From Ignelater luminosus (lineage: Eukaryota; Arthropoda; Insecta; Coleoptera; Elateridae), in assembly GCA_011009095.1 (NCBI GenBank), contig VTPC01004338.1:72470-136469 (forward strand): 64,000 nucleotides of DNA, given 5' to 3'. Both the position numbers and the translations under genes were made by a program. Positions within the stretch are counted from its first letter, which is position 1. Each line of letters begins with the position of its first letter. The notes beneath the pieces were generated by a model. It did not search any database. It was given only the letters and a program-made list of their open reading frames with translations, and had not been told where the DNA came from. Positions 22,926 through 35,469 of the stretch are shown piece after piece.

Positions 22926-23640
22926 AGAAAACGTAGTCTTTGATGATCTAGTAGTTAATCATTTTAAATTTTGTAGCATTGGCGTTTGAAAACATTGAAG
23001 TAACATATTTTGGATTGAGTTTGTTTAAGTTTCAGTCACCTTAACAATACATGTCTGCTATAGTATGCTATTTGCACTTGTAGCTTAGGGTTTTTAAATT
23101 CGTATTCAGAACAATATTCAGATGTAATTTCGCATGGCGAAAAAAAACATTTGAATTGATAAATGATGCAAAAATCTTGAGTACTGATAACTGCTGATGA
23201 TATATGTCACCTTTAATTACCCATCCCTTCTGATGTAATATCTAGTTTTCAAGAATTATGTAAACTAAGATCGTATTTAATATCGAACTATTCTTCGAAA
23301 AGATATCTACTCTACGTAACGGACTAAAGAAGTACTAGAAACGAAAAATCAACTGACAAGTCAGCAGATTGAGAATACAAGTTGAAAACGTACTGATTCA
23401 CACCAAAGACTGCATTGGGAAATTATTAGAAAATATTGCAAGGATTATAAATCATTGTTTTTGGGCTTGGTTAGAAAGAATTGCAAAAGGTACTGTCTAT
23501 AGGCTAAGTAACTAAAATGTTTAGTGATAGCTCTTTTAGCAAACGACATGCTATTTCTCTGATATAACAAAACTGTAATGCTGTCGTTGGCTGTAAGAGT
23601 GAAGTTGTAACTACTGAATTCTTCAAGATTTTCCAATAGT
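22926..23640. other. AT-rich stretch, no gene seen
   Basis: Probably more decayed transposon sequence between two RT-like or coding-like pieces, but nothing is readable. Confidence 0.35.
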
Positions 23641-23644
23641 GTAA

Positions 23645-24476
23645 AAGAGTTTTCCCTCTTCAGTTGTTGATCTTACATCACTACTGCTATTTCTTGTAAA
23701 TTTTTTTCTACAAGCGTTTTCTTTTTACTCAGGATACCTTCTTGTAACTGATTATAAATTGACTTTTTCAATTTGTAAGTTGGTGCTGGCATACATGATC
23801 TTCCAAACCATCTGAATCTACCCTACATATATTAGATCCCATCCCAAACAGATCTAATGGTGGTTGAGAAGGCTCAATATCGACTGTTGTGTACAGGGCT
23901 TCTGTGTTTTGAAGTTTATTGAGCATCCTGTTAAGAGGAAATATGCAGTTATCTTGTCAATTCTAAAAAATAGAGTCTACATGAACTCAAAAAGTTGGAA
24001 ACATCTTAAAAGTGAGGTCTAAATTTTAAACTTTAAGCTTTTGAAAAGTTTGACATTCATATGAGTTTCTTGTTTACTGATACTCTTTGAAAGCTATTAA
24101 GATCCAAATATAAAAGAGAGCTATATTTGAATGACTGACAAGTGGGTCTAACAGTCAAACGTAGTTTAGGAACAAATCACCCCAAACCCAAGCTTTCTGC
24201 TGTCTTTTGTTAACTTCAAGTCTTTAACGCTTATTCTGTATGTGTATGCTGTGATGTCATATTTATTGTAGTATAGATGAAGAGTGTAAAACTTTCTTTA
24301 AACAAAGATGGCTATACAAGAGTGGCCGTCTGTCTCGACAGAAACTAGTCATTTGTATATCTTCTCAATGAAATGAGGGTCATTGCAGTGTTTCTTAGAG
24401 AAATCTTCTTGACCGGACTGGACTTGTTTAGCCTCGAAGTCTGTGGGTATGTTGGACCCTATATGACCTTGAAAAA
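23645..24476 (-). pseudogene. unassigned coding-like block, minus strand
   Basis: Several minus-strand pieces look protein-coding, but I cannot name them. About 24470-24298 reads GHIGSNIPTDFEAKQVQSG, then QEDFSKKHCNDPHFIEKIYK and, after one TGA, LVSVETDGHSCIAIFV. About 23958-23768 reads QDNCIFPLNRMLNKLQN, TEALYTTVDIEPSQPPLDLF and GMGSNICRVDSDGLED. A frame switch then gives MPAPTYKLKKSIYNQLQEGI, ending near 23640. A splice-acceptor-like TTTCCTCTTAACAG sits just before ATG at 23926. Residue composition and consistent orientation suggest one decayed gene or transposon ORF; stops and frame switches suggest it is dead. Confidence 0.3.
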
Positions 24477-24494
24477 GCTTGAAATTTTGAATTT

Positions 24495-24567
24495 TTATAG
24501 GGCTCGAACTTGGGACCTTTGGTTAGTTAGACCAATGTGCTAACCAACTGAGCTGCCAGATCGTTGT
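24495..24567 (-). tRNA. tRNA-like pseudogene or SINE head (AAC anticodon position)
   Basis: On the minus strand: A-box-like AGCTCAGTTGGTTAGCAC (24537-24554); a perfect 5-bp anticodon stem TTGGT/ACCAA closing the 7-nt loop CTAACTA (24519-24535), which places AAC at the anticodon; and B-box-like GGTCCCAAGTTCGAGCCC (24500-24517). The D stem is only half paired, the T stem is mostly unpaired and the acceptor stem does not pair, so this is not a working tRNA. It is either a tRNA pseudogene or the tRNA-related head of a SINE. Confidence 0.6.
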
Positions 24568-24615
24568 ACAAAAATAAATATATTCTTATACATATAAATT
24601 TTTTACTGATGGTTG

Positions 24616-24665
24616 TCAGGCCTGGTAGCTTAATTGAGTGGGTGTTACAGGTTTGAGTCTTCTTT
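24616..24665 (+). repeat. truncated tRNA-like (SINE-like) sequence
   Basis: Plus strand: CCTGGTAGCTTAATTGAGTG (A-box-like) is followed after only about a dozen bases by ACAGGTTTGAGTC (B-box-like). The spacing is too short for a tRNA, so the middle has been lost. It lies about 50 bp from the oppositely oriented tRNA-like sequence at 24495-24567. Confidence 0.4.
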
Positions 24666-24670
24666 GAGAT

Positions 24671-27394
24671 TGAAGATTTTTCTATAGGTATTGATTTTGT
24701 AGAAATGAAAACATGCCCGACTTTTCCTTACTATTGTTTATCATCGAGTTGGTAAATTACATAGTAGTAATCAGATCCAAGAGTTGTTATGCATGCTATA
24801 TTGACGAACGTTTCTCATGGAACGCAATGAGGAGTCTTCAATACGATCTAATGAGCTTACACAGTTTACCTGTTATTGTTGCAGGTTTTCATTAGTATTA
24901 ACATGCTAATTTAGGTGATCATCTATTTATATTCAATTTGAGTAACAAATCAGTATATTGCAGAAAGATTCATTCTTGAAAAGCTTTAGTCGAGTGAGTT
25001 TTGAAATACTAAAATTCCTCTTCTTCCGGCAAGAAATTGATTGCCAATATAACTTAACAAGCACACCATTAAATCGTCCCTGATTGAAAGAATGGGCTAA
25101 TAATTGTCATCTTCTTTATTGTTTTCTGAATTGATGTGGTCTATCACTCTTCATTTCATGAATGCGTAATGTCATTCGACTAGCTTTCTCTGTTCGTTAT
25201 GTGGGAACTTTAAGTTATCTTAGCTTGTTAAACTTACAAATAGTTTCTGGTCTTGAGTTAAAATTATACAATTAAAATTTCCTCATTGTGGTTCATAAGA
25301 AAGTCCATAAATAATTCCAACAGAAAGAGAGAGTATAAGTTTGATTTACTTAAAATGTAACTCATCTGTTTATGACTTGGCAGCACAGATTTATTGACAA
25401 GTGACAGAAAGAACAATCCGTGGAAAGATGTGAGCGGGCTTGTATTAATTTGTTTCCTTCTAAGCATCTGGTAACTTGGTGAGTCACAATAAATCAAATG
25501 GGGTCAGATTCATCAAAATGCAGCAAAACCTTTTTGGCTTACTTGGAAATATGAATTAACGCTTTCCATTGCTGTAAGTTCTAGATATACATGTAGTTAT
25601 GTATACCTACTGCCTAGGGAAAAGTCTAGAAATTGATTGTCATTGATTTGGTTCGATCCTAGAATAAGTCAAAAGAAAATGTTGCTAGAAATACTGATTT
25701 AGAATCCAATGCAGCATCATAAAGTATATTTGGCCCAATTAAAGCAAAAAGCACTGATATTTAAAGACCTATTCTATTTTATCAACATTGTTTATTCAGG
25801 AATTTTAATTCTGATTTTAATTGAATAGATTTTAATTTGGCTTACTTTGGATTCAGTATTGATTCTGTGACAAGTGTCATCTTGGTGTAGCCAGTCGATT
25901 TAGCTAGACTCTCATTCGTCAGCAATAAAGACGTCATGGGTGAGCGCTGTTGGGCTCTTGTGTCTCTATTGATAAACTTACCGTCCATCCTTAGGTAAGT
26001 ATAGCCAACATCGCCCAACAGTAATATTTTAGCTGTAGATTGTAATATGTATCATTGTGGTCTATGTTTTGTCTTACATCGTGAGCAGTTTCCTCTTTTA
26101 GTAAAGTTGTTTCCAATCCATTCAGTCTCTTGTTTGGATAAGATTTAGATCTTCTTGCTAAAGCTGAAGTTAAATAAACTTTCCTTCTGCTGTAACTTAT
26201 ATGCAAGCTATTACACATATATGTTTGCGGACAAAGCGTAATCAGGTGACCAAAATCACATCTTTAGTTCTTTTTCCGATGACCTTTTGGCAATCAACCT
26301 AAATGTAATACTGTTTATTGTAGTTACACTGTTTACATGTCTAATTTCAAGAAAGCTCGTAATTTTAGCGAGAGCTGCCCTACCACACTTTCGTTCTATA
26401 AATGGCTAATGTAAGTAATTCCCTCCTACTCCCTACAGGTAAAATATCTAACTTAGATTTATAAACAATCGTTTTCTTTTCTTTCTCCAGAATATTAGTC
26501 ATTCTTCTAATTGCTACCAAAGAATATCTAAAAATATCTTCAAACTGTAAGGGTAGTCATGTTCAGGTAGACTAGACCTTCTAGGAGTCTTCTATTGAAA
26601 GCCTTTCGATTTGCTAAAGATACTTAAAAGATGAAAGATCCATTATGCATCGTACAGAGACATAATGTTATCGATGAGTTTAGTTACTTGGTCTTCCAGA
26701 AGATCCTTCAGTTCAGTAGCTTTAAATGGTTTTCAATACCTAATTCGTTGTTAGAACAGCTTTCATTAGAACTACTGTAAGGTATTTCTTTTTTAATTGG
26801 CTTCTAGACGTTTAATCAAATAATTGTTTGGTAAAGATGTTGAAGCTGCATTCAGCAGCACTTAGTTTAAATGTCACCTAATTTACAATGTTTTTAGTAA
26901 CTTTAAACATGTGCGCATGTTTCTCAAAATACAATCCAACGGTTTTAATCTTAATAGTATTAAATAAACAGAAAAATCAGTTTTGAAATTGCAATGAAAA
27001 GGCCAAAAGCTAAAACAAAATAATTTTCTTGTGTCATCTATTTCCCTTAGTCCAACTTACTCAATGCATTTTGGTACCAAAGTTAGATCATTTTTTCGGC
27101 CTTCTATTTTTTCTGTCACTATATCAGTGCTAGTTTGGCAGTTCTTGTCTCTTTTCTGTTATAGTTTAGCGCCAACAAGTTGCTTGGAATTCAACTTTTA
27201 ATTTATCTACGGCACGTGTTTCATTCGTAATGTTAAGTAAATGATTCTCAAGTTTTAATATCATGGTCCTGAAGTCCTTCTATCAGTTTTTTCTTTACAT
27301 GAGAAACTACATTATTGTAACATTTTTTAACGTTCTTTTGGTTTGTCTCAAGTTTGAATATTAGTAGAACAAATGTCTTAGTAATGTCTAATAG
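24671..27394. other. AT-rich stretch, no gene recognised
   Basis: No ORF supported. A 9-bp inverted pair, CTGTTGGGC near 25947 and GCCCAACAG near 26013, is noted without a known role. Other frames are AT-driven. Confidence 0.35.
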
Positions 27395-27503
27395 AACCTT
27401 AAAAATAAAACATGACAATCAGTTATCCTATTAGGTCTTGAGTGCCTCAAAGTTCAATTTTGAGCCCACAGTTGTATATCGTGTATGCTGCGGATATTTT
27501 AAG
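27395..27503 (+). pseudogene. jockey-like reverse-transcriptase fragment (motif B)
   Basis: The plus strand reads TISYPIRS, a stop where Gly is expected, then VPQSSILSPQLYIVYAADI. This matches motif B of jockey-clade RTs (R-GVPQGS-LSP-LY-IY--DI) closely. The catalytic FADD is not found downstream. One or more stops show decay. Confidence 0.6.
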
Positions 27504-27908
27504 ACAAAGAAAATGCTTTCTACATCGTTAGTATTATTGCAGCCTAATTACCGGAGTTTTATCTACAGTGCTTGTATTGTCTCACAAGTGATATGTATCA
27601 CATTCCAATAATACAAAATTGGTGTTGCCTTTTTATTTATAAGATCTACGTCCCTACGAACTTGTTTCACAAAAAAGTTTGGACGTTGGCTGGCTGAATA
27701 TGGAAAACCGTTAGAAGCTTCACTTGGAAGGGTATAGATATGCTACTCTCCAAAAAATTCTTGTCTTTAAATTGAGATTTGAGACTTAAGTGTACTCCGA
27801 GGATATTCGATATAATTATATGCTTATTGTGCGTTATCGGATCCCGCTTTGCTTTTTGTCTTCTAGTATTACTATTTATTTATGGTTCCCCAGTTAAACA
27901 TGAAATTC
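27504..27908. other. no gene seen
   Basis: AT-rich; probably contains unreadable remains of the LINE at 27395-27503. Confidence 0.35.
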
Positions 27909-27936
27909 TGCCTTTATTAATTATTTAATAAAGGCA
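27909..27936. other. perfect 12-bp stem, 4-nt loop hairpin
   Basis: TGCCTTTATTAA (27909-27920) is perfectly complementary to TTAATAAAGGCA (27925-27936) with loop TTAT. It is followed by an AATAATAATAAT run. It could extrude as a cruciform or mark an element end; the role is unknown. Confidence 0.6.
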
Positions 27937-28379
27937 ATTAATAATAATAATATCAAGATATATTTAGAATACTGAAATTCCACATTGCAATTATCATATC
28001 AGAATTTCCTTGTATTTCTTGGCATTTTATCTCAATAAGTGAAATTGACAAAAGTAGGTTTTTGTGTAGTCATTGGTATTTACTGTGACAGTAAAACAGG
28101 CTTCCATATTTTTAAATTCTTATACATAAATAAGTACTGATTAAAGATAGCAAGTGATCAGAATGTAGCAATTATCAACAACACATTTAAGAAGATTTAC
28201 ACGCTGAAACTTATAAATACAATTTGGCTATATTTTCTGATTGATTAACCAATTGGAAGCTATCCTGGAATTACATCATTTCGACATTTCCATTTTCAAT
28301 AAGTAACTGAATTTAACCCTTAACATATAAAGAGCTTCTACTTTAGATGCCATGAATCTTGTGCCTGCTATACATCGTT
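27937..28379. other. no gene seen
   Basis: AT-rich sequence without supported features. 'TTTAACCCTTAAC' near 28313 is a TTAA-plus-CCCTTAAC word like the piggyBac end at 45539, but nothing else supports an element here. Confidence 0.35.
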
Positions 28380-30330
28380 TCTAAGACACGATACACTGGT
28401 TTGCACTTGCATCGCCATCCCTGGCTTTAATTAACATCCTTCTCAAGTAATCTTCTAGAGCTGGAGAGAAAAGGGGGTGTGTAGGCACTTGCGAAATTAA
28501 TGACAAGTGTGGGGGGATTCAAGAATAATGAACATACGTACACCTGCTACTAAACAAAGAGACGGCTTGTTTGAGCTCGCGCTATCATCGTAATTAGAAA
28601 ACGCTTTTGCCGCTGCTTTTTCGACGACTCAGCTTTTTATATCGAGCAAATTTCCGAAGCACTAATGTCTAGGTTGTAATGCTGATGGCAGTTGCATTAT
28701 CTCTGGCGGTGCTATTTTTATTTTCAACAAGCAAACATTTAAGATAGAAAATAATTATTATTACTAGTATAAAGATAATTCTTGCACGGAAGCGTTTGTG
28801 AATTAATTTGTTTGTTAACAATTTCCATTTCCCTAGAAAGTGTCTGGTTGTGCCTTACTATAGTGACACAAATAAATATTAATGTGATTTTATACTTACA
28901 GTTATTATTCCAATTATTCTAAGGTTATTGTTTTAAATAACAGACGTGCAGAAAATAGAGGTATAAACGAGTACTTGTATGGAGGTAATCGTGTGTCGAG
29001 TTGGTTTTTGTCAACTACAAAGTACAATTAACTATGTTTTGGTGGCATTTATCGGTCGCGCAATCAAGCATACGCGTAATACATAATTCAAACACACCTT
29101 TCAAACGGGCAGGAAGTGCACAGGGAGGTTTTAGTAATAAAAGCGTCCTGGCTAATGGAATAGGATTGCATCGGGGTTGGAGCGTGTCCGACCCGTGATC
29201 GACTGAGCCAGGCTATCTGTGTTATTGTTACCGTGTCTCATGTCACACCAGAGCAAACCGAATTGACAATTTTCCGCGCGGTTTCTTTTCGTACCCGGGG
29301 CAGAAAACAGAAAATAGGAGGCTTGTCACAAAATAGGTTTCTGTTGGAAAGGACTCAGATAACGAAATAGAGACTTATAGTAGGAGTTATTCAGAATTTG
29401 CCTGTCTGCTGTGAAAGTTTATACTTTTAGCGGTTTCGGGTTTCTCCTTTTTTCAATTTGGCGTGATAACGACACCAGAGAAGCCGACGAACAAATATTG
29501 TCGAAGACAAAAAAGCGCGACCGCGAAATTTGCAAGCGTGCTCGCCGGGCAGCGCAAAAAAGCTTGAAACAAATTAAAACTCCTGTGTATCTCAGCAGCA
29601 TTGCAGTACGCATCAGTTTCCTTATTTAAAGGCAGTGTTTTCATTGGCCGTTGGAATTGCTCCACAAATGAGGCGAAAAATAAGCTGTTTTCGGGGGTGA
29701 GTGCCGGCGTTGGGCGAGCAACGGCACTTTTAATGCCTTTCGACCAATTGCAATCTAATCCAAACCTTTCAAAAGCAATCACGGGAATCTTAAAAAGCAA
29801 TTGAAGCCAAGTATCGAAGTTAATCGAATAGTATCGATCCCTCTAGGCAATTCTCGCTCTAGTTCACCCCAATCTACAGATGCCCTTGCAGCAAACTCTA
29901 ATCCTAACTTTAGTAGTCCTGCCGACAACTTGTCACTTTGAGCCAATTTAAAAAACGTAAAGAAAATTTTAACCCCGTATTCATCAACTACGCAACTAAT
30001 TTTCACTCAAGTTTAAACTCGAACGTGTCCTTGCTTTATTCTTTGCAGTACAAGGAAAAAAAAAGTAGAACAATCTGAAACGTTCATTTCCAGTTTCGCA
30101 AATCGAAAATTTGCATTTGTTTGAATTCGAAAGCCTAAAATGGACGTATTTGAGGGAACTGTAAAATAACAGAAATATAAACCGAATAACCAGGGTAGGT
30201 AAGTGGATATCGGAGACGTATGGGTCCGCGGGGCACGGTAGGAACAGCGTTCACTTTCGGTATAAAAGGTTTCCGCTCCAAATTCTCTCAGATCTCGGTT
30301 TGCTCTTACACAAATGGCTTTACGTATTGC
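28380..30330. other. GC-richer unique stretch, possible conserved non-coding or promoter DNA
   Basis: Blocks at about 28380-28680 and 29030-30320 are less AT-biased than their surroundings and rich in CpG words (GCGCGG near 29276, CGCGACCGCGAAATT near 29516). Long overlapping frames on both strands (29411-29629 plus, 29453-29800 minus, 29779-30006 minus) reflect composition; none has a recognisable domain. The block ends at a TATA-containing segment (30261). Confidence 0.35.
30255..30305 (+). promoter_or_regulatory. possible TATA-type core promoter
   Basis: TATAAAAGG at 30261-30269 is followed by CTCTCAGATC at 30295-30304, whose TCAGA resembles an insect initiator. The spacing of TATA to the initiator A (39 bases) is longer than the usual 30 or so, which weakens the call. 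A short ATG frame (MALRIALV) starts at 30315 but stops at once. It could be the start of a gene lying to the right, or chance. Confidence 0.25.
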
Positions 30331-31719
30331 ATTAGTTTAGTCAATGTCCCCGCACTCAGGAAACTTTTACAAACTCTCTGCCTTCTTTAACTATCCGTAT
30401 AAAGCGGAGCAATTTTCGAAGAGTAGTCAAATATTCGGTATATCGAACATTCTTTTAAAAACGGAAATCATTTGCATCTGATTGATCTGCAACCGATCAT
30501 ACTGAAAATGACTTATAATGGCAATTGATCTTATAAGACTTTTATTAATGATAACTGCTGTTTCTTAACTTTTAACGAAAGGAAAAGCAAAAAGTCTTAA
30601 TCAATTGCAATATGATAAGAGGTAACTGAAAATAGAAAACGCTATAGTAGTAAAGAAAACAAAATATTAAACTTGACTATATAATAAATTAAAGTTCAAC
30701 GTTGTCACAGCGTGGAAACTAGTTTTTGGTGACTTTCGCCATCAAGAATTCGTTACTTTTGGTAACAGAAAACGCCAGAAAGAGTTTTATAAGGTATACA
30801 TAGGAAGTAGGTATACAATTGCAAGCTGCACAATAGATTTACTTAGGTTAGGCTATTGAATTTCCCCTAAACAAGGATTCATATCGTTAACAAAGGGACT
30901 GATGTAGTTAGTTAGAGTTCTGCAGGTTTTATTGACATAACGTCACGTCGTGTCACATGTTACTAATCATTAAATGATCTTTTGGGTCAGACCCTCAAAT
31001 GGTACGATTACAAAATATTCTGCAACAAGTAAGTCTACCGATGTATGATATTTTTTACATATAAATTTTACTTACGGCCTCTTACTTATTTTAAAATAAA
31101 AATTGATTGGTACTTAAGCTTAAGTCAGATTTACTAATTGCTTACCTTGAGGATAGCCTGGAAATCAGAAGGCTAAATTCTAATTGCTTGAAATTTAGAA
31201 ATTATTCTAGGAGATCTAAGCGACCCTAAATATAAACCTTAGAAAAACAACGTCAAATTTGTTAGTCCTTTTTGTCGCTTCAGGTGAGACGTCGAATATA
31301 AATAGTTTCTGATTTTAGTTTTCAATCTGTAAGTCACCATAGTAACAAACAAAACAACCTCTTTCTGTATTAGTTAATTACAAAACACGACGTTAATCAC
31401 TGTCTTAAAATGCCATTAAATTATTCGACACGCATTTGATATCAAAGCCTATCCAGTCCTAAGGATCTTTAGAATATTTTGTTGTACCAAAAGACCTTAA
31501 TTCTGATCATAACACTGTTTTGATATTTCATGTGTCAACCGATACCAATTACAATTTTATATTGATTAAGTCGCTTCTATTACGTTTCCGTGGAAATATT
31601 TCTTTAGTTTTAGTCTTCAAAGTTCTAGCAATTCACTCTTCTTCTAGTATTGATATACTAATGCTTTTACTGCTATTTGATACTGGATCCACATTACTTT
31701 GCAGTTGCTAGGCACATAC
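30331..31719. other. AT-rich stretch, no gene seen
   Basis: No recognisable ORF or repeat. The frame at 31520-31711 is AT-driven. Confidence 0.4.
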
Positions 31720-31799
31720 TTGATCTCGTATTTAGATGTTGTTTTTCTGTAAGGGACTGATAGTCTTCCTTGTTTTATATAGAATGTTTGAGGACAACC

Positions 31800-32720
31800 A
31801 ATAGAAAGTGTGAGAGTCACATTTTATGACGATATTCCGATCAAAGGACATTTAAAAATGTTATCCTTTTGTGATCTGCTTTGATATTGGGTAGAATGTC
31901 AGCACAAATCCTCAATTTTCTAGTTTGAAACCCTTGCACTCAGTTGCACAAAAATAATTTCATCATTGATCAAGTTAGTCAGTTGATTAACCGATTTGAC
32001 TGGATAAGTCTGAATATTTCATTACTTCTGATTGGCTAATCAATTGATCAAGTGGTTGATCAATCGATCAAGCATTTAACACGGTCTTGGTGTTTTTTAA
32101 AATTGTCAAAATATTGAAAGACTGAGACGGTAGCTTCGTGGTTGTCTTAATTGAGCAGTGATGAAGTCTTTTTGGGGTGTTGGGTGTGATTGGGGGTAGT
32201 CATTAGAGAGTCTTATGGAGGAAGAGACGTGACTTTCTATGACGATGTTTTTCAGAGAACTTCCAGATAATGGTGTCTTATTGCGATTTGCTGCGCGTTT
32301 CAGAGTAATTAATATTGGATGAATATTCAGCACAAGTCCTAACACTCTAGTTGAAGCACTTGGCGTGTTTGTAATTGTCAAAAGCTAATGAAACAGTTGT
32401 TTTGTGATCTTTTTACTTGACGGGTAATACAGTCTAATGGAGACGTCTCTGATTGCGCTGATCAGGGATATTTTTATGTGGTTTGTTTTACGATTTGGAG
32501 TAACTCGTATTTGATGGAGTATTCAGCCAAATTCATAATTTTCTAGTTTGAAGCACTAGATATTCTTCATCTTGAAAATTAACCAAAAAAACTGATTAGA
32601 CGGTATTTTTGTAAAAATGTCTCATTTTGACCTGGTTGTGACTAGATAACAGTGTTGGCAGAGGAAGAAACGCAGCTTATGTAGGATGACGTATATTATT
32701 TACTAGTATCACAAGAGACT
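31800..32720. repeat. old diverged tandem repeat
   Basis: Three related blocks share the module ATTCAGCACAA-TCCT-A--TCTAGTTTGAAGCAC: 31893-31935, 32320-32360 and 32519-32557. Upstream modules of the form 'GA-GTCAC/GACGTGACTTTCTATGACGATGTT' also recur (about 31815-31840, 32225-32250, 32655-32690). Spacing is uneven (about 428 then 196 bp), so units have been lost or gained. A TTGATCAA-rich stretch (31965-32075) sits inside. No coding sense; the origin is unknown. Confidence 0.5.
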
Positions 32721-35469
32721 TCTATGATACGGTTCTCAGGGTCTAGGTATCTTCTTGAATTTTTTTTTATCCGAACTGGTAGATGAACAGCTCATGGTTT
32801 TATCACAGAAGCTTATTTGAATATGTTAAAGGGCTTCTCCAAAAGTTTCATTTTTGTGAATAGGGGGGTAGATCAATTCCATTTTGCTGTATATTGGTGG
32901 GAAGAATGTTCATTTCTAATTCCATTTACCACATGGCATTGAAATGTTTGCAAATAGTTTCACATTGTCTGTTATCCAAACTAAAGGTGTTACAGTAGAG
33001 GCTGTGCTACCATTGTTGTTTTGTTCTAATGGCATCTGAGCAGATTAAAGTTTTTAATTGTACTTGATCAAAAGGCTGCTTTTTCTGCAACAGTAATATA
33101 AACTCTGTTTGCAATACATTTGTTTTTTTTCTTTTATTACCTGCTGACAAGTCAAATTCTTCAACTTAGCCTTTTCCAGTTCCATTATCTATTCCTCTTT
33201 TAAATTTCCTTATTTTTTTCTTTTATTGAATTTTAGCAATCTAACAGCACTGGAGATGTGATAATATTTCTCAATATTAGTTGAATATTATTTATCTTGT
33301 TCATCTTTACTTTGTAGAGCTCTATATATTTGATTGTTGTAATTTATTGGTTAAATTGTTGGTACAGAAATATAAGTGATCAATATACCATAGCCTTGCA
33401 TAAACGCAAATGTGTTGACTTTTGAGCAACGATTCAACCAAAAAATTTAGTTTAGCGTTCTAAACTGTAACACTTCAAACATGTTTTGGTATAGGAGTCA
33501 ATCCGGCCCAGAGGCCAAGTTTGCTCACCCTTGCTACAACTGAAATGTAAAAAAAGAAATTTAAGAAGAATTTTGCACATTTAAGTAGAAGTAAGAGTAA
33601 ACAACAGCTCCATACTACAGTTGCAGCCAGAAAGCCAACTTATGAAACATTAACTTAGGTACTTTCCGTAAAATACCAAAAAAACAGATGCAATTTAAGG
33701 GACAGTTCAAAACTTTTATAATTAAGTAGATTGTTAGATATAATACTCGTACCAACTAACTAACTACTATTGATCGAGATCAAAATTTATTCTAATCAAA
33801 ATAAATCTACATACAGGTCAAAACACAAATGGAAATTCAAATTAGGGAAATTTCATATTTGGAAGAATATTTGTGGTAGCAATATACTGTACACTCTGAA
33901 AATCAGAAAATCAAGATTCAAGGCAGCAGACAAAATCAGCAATCCTAGGGATCTGATGATACAGTCTTGGCCAGCATCGATAAAGGACTGCAAATATTAG
34001 AAGACAGGAAGTTTAAACCTGCGATGAGTATCTTTCTGACTAATAAAATAATAACTGGTAAGGATCTCAACAAGACCGTTGCATTATACCGTGGTTGTGC
34101 GGGACCAATGTTAGCTACCTTATCACAGGTCTATGATCGGCCATAGATGGTAGAAGATAGACATTGGTTCAGTTGACCAAACAGAATGCGTTTGTATTGT
34201 ATTTCATAATTTTTAATCTTCTTCTATATTTTATGTCTTTCATTAAAAACTAGAACAACGTAGTTTGATGTAGACGGCATGCTGATGTGTACTGTACTAT
34301 ACTATAACGTGCAGTGACCTTTATATGACTTAACGTATGAGATACCCTAAATAACATACAGGAAAGCAAAATAGAAAAAGGTACTTCGTACGCTTTGAAT
34401 AGTCTATAGATTTTAAAGAAATGTGACTGATAGAGCAATTGCATTAAAGTGGATAGATAAAGTAAAAGAATAGAAATGAGGCAATTGAGGTATTGCGGTC
34501 ACAACATGACACAGAAACGCATCTTTCTTCAATTCTACGGGCCAGATTGATTGCCAAATTGCAAATAAAGACGAAACACATTTAAGAAGACGAAGACCAT
34601 TTCTACTTGGTTTAATGACATTTAAGGTTGTAGAACATCAAGAATTACGTATGCCTGCCTTTCAATTTTTACTGTTTAATTTTGTTTCTATTTCCAAGTA
34701 CACATTGAGTTCCTAATTCTGTAATCAGCTAATTATTTTGGACAAAAACAAGGAATTACTTATTTCCGTCTTACTTAGCAGTGAAGTCATCACATTTCTT
34801 TCAAAAAAAAACACATAAATAATATTAAATTTACGTATAATTACAAAGTTTATTATTTATTGATACTAGCGGTTGTTGTTAACTTGATGCGAAATTGCCT
34901 TCTAACAGTAGCTTTACAGTTTTTTGTAGGTTTTGTAAAATAACCTATAAATCCTTTGAACATTTACAAGGCCTAAATTAAATTCGGATTTGTTGAATCA
35001 ATCTAACTCTTATTTATTTACACTTTTTATTGAGCAACACTTCGCAATATTTGTTTTTTGCAGCTTGTACAATTGAAAACAAATTGTGAAAAAAGAAATA
35101 GAAATTTTAGGTAGCACCTCAGAACTTAGAATGTGAAATGTAATTATGATAAAGTAACAAAATAACTATCACATTAAACAAAAAAAAACAAATGTTTTTA
35201 TGTTTTTGATAAATGAAAACTAACAATAAGAGAATTATTTTGTCTCGTTTCAAATTATTATTTACTTAAATAACTACGTCATCACACTGTAATACACTGC
35301 AATTGCTCATTTCCCTTTTTAAATAGTTTTTTCAAGAAGAATAAATAAAGAGAAAACGTAGACTTTTTTAATGGTTTATTTGAAGAAGTTACCGATGTAG
35401 ATGGTTTTTAGGTCGAAAGAGTAAATAAATATTTGTGTATTAGTATGTGACCGACAAAAGCTTTCTACG
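32721..35469. other. AT-rich stretch, no gene recognised
   Basis: The frame at 33770-34000 (plus) and a plus-strand piece near 34070-34140 (LYRGCAGPMLATLSQVYD) look faintly coding but are unassigned. No repeat was identified. Confidence 0.3.

Noticed and set aside
24495-24567. Functional tRNA-Val(AAC) gene
   Set aside because: D, T and acceptor stems do not pair; only the anticodon arm and box motifs fit.
25940-26025. CTGTTGGGC / GCCCAACAG inverted pair as a miRNA-like hairpin
   Set aside because: Only nine paired bases over a loop of more than 50 bases; the arms do not extend.
29411-30006. Overlapping long ORFs on both strands (29411-29629 plus, 29453-29800 minus, 29779-30006 minus)
   Set aside because: Opposed overlapping frames in a GC-richer block with no domain; best explained by fewer AT-type stops.
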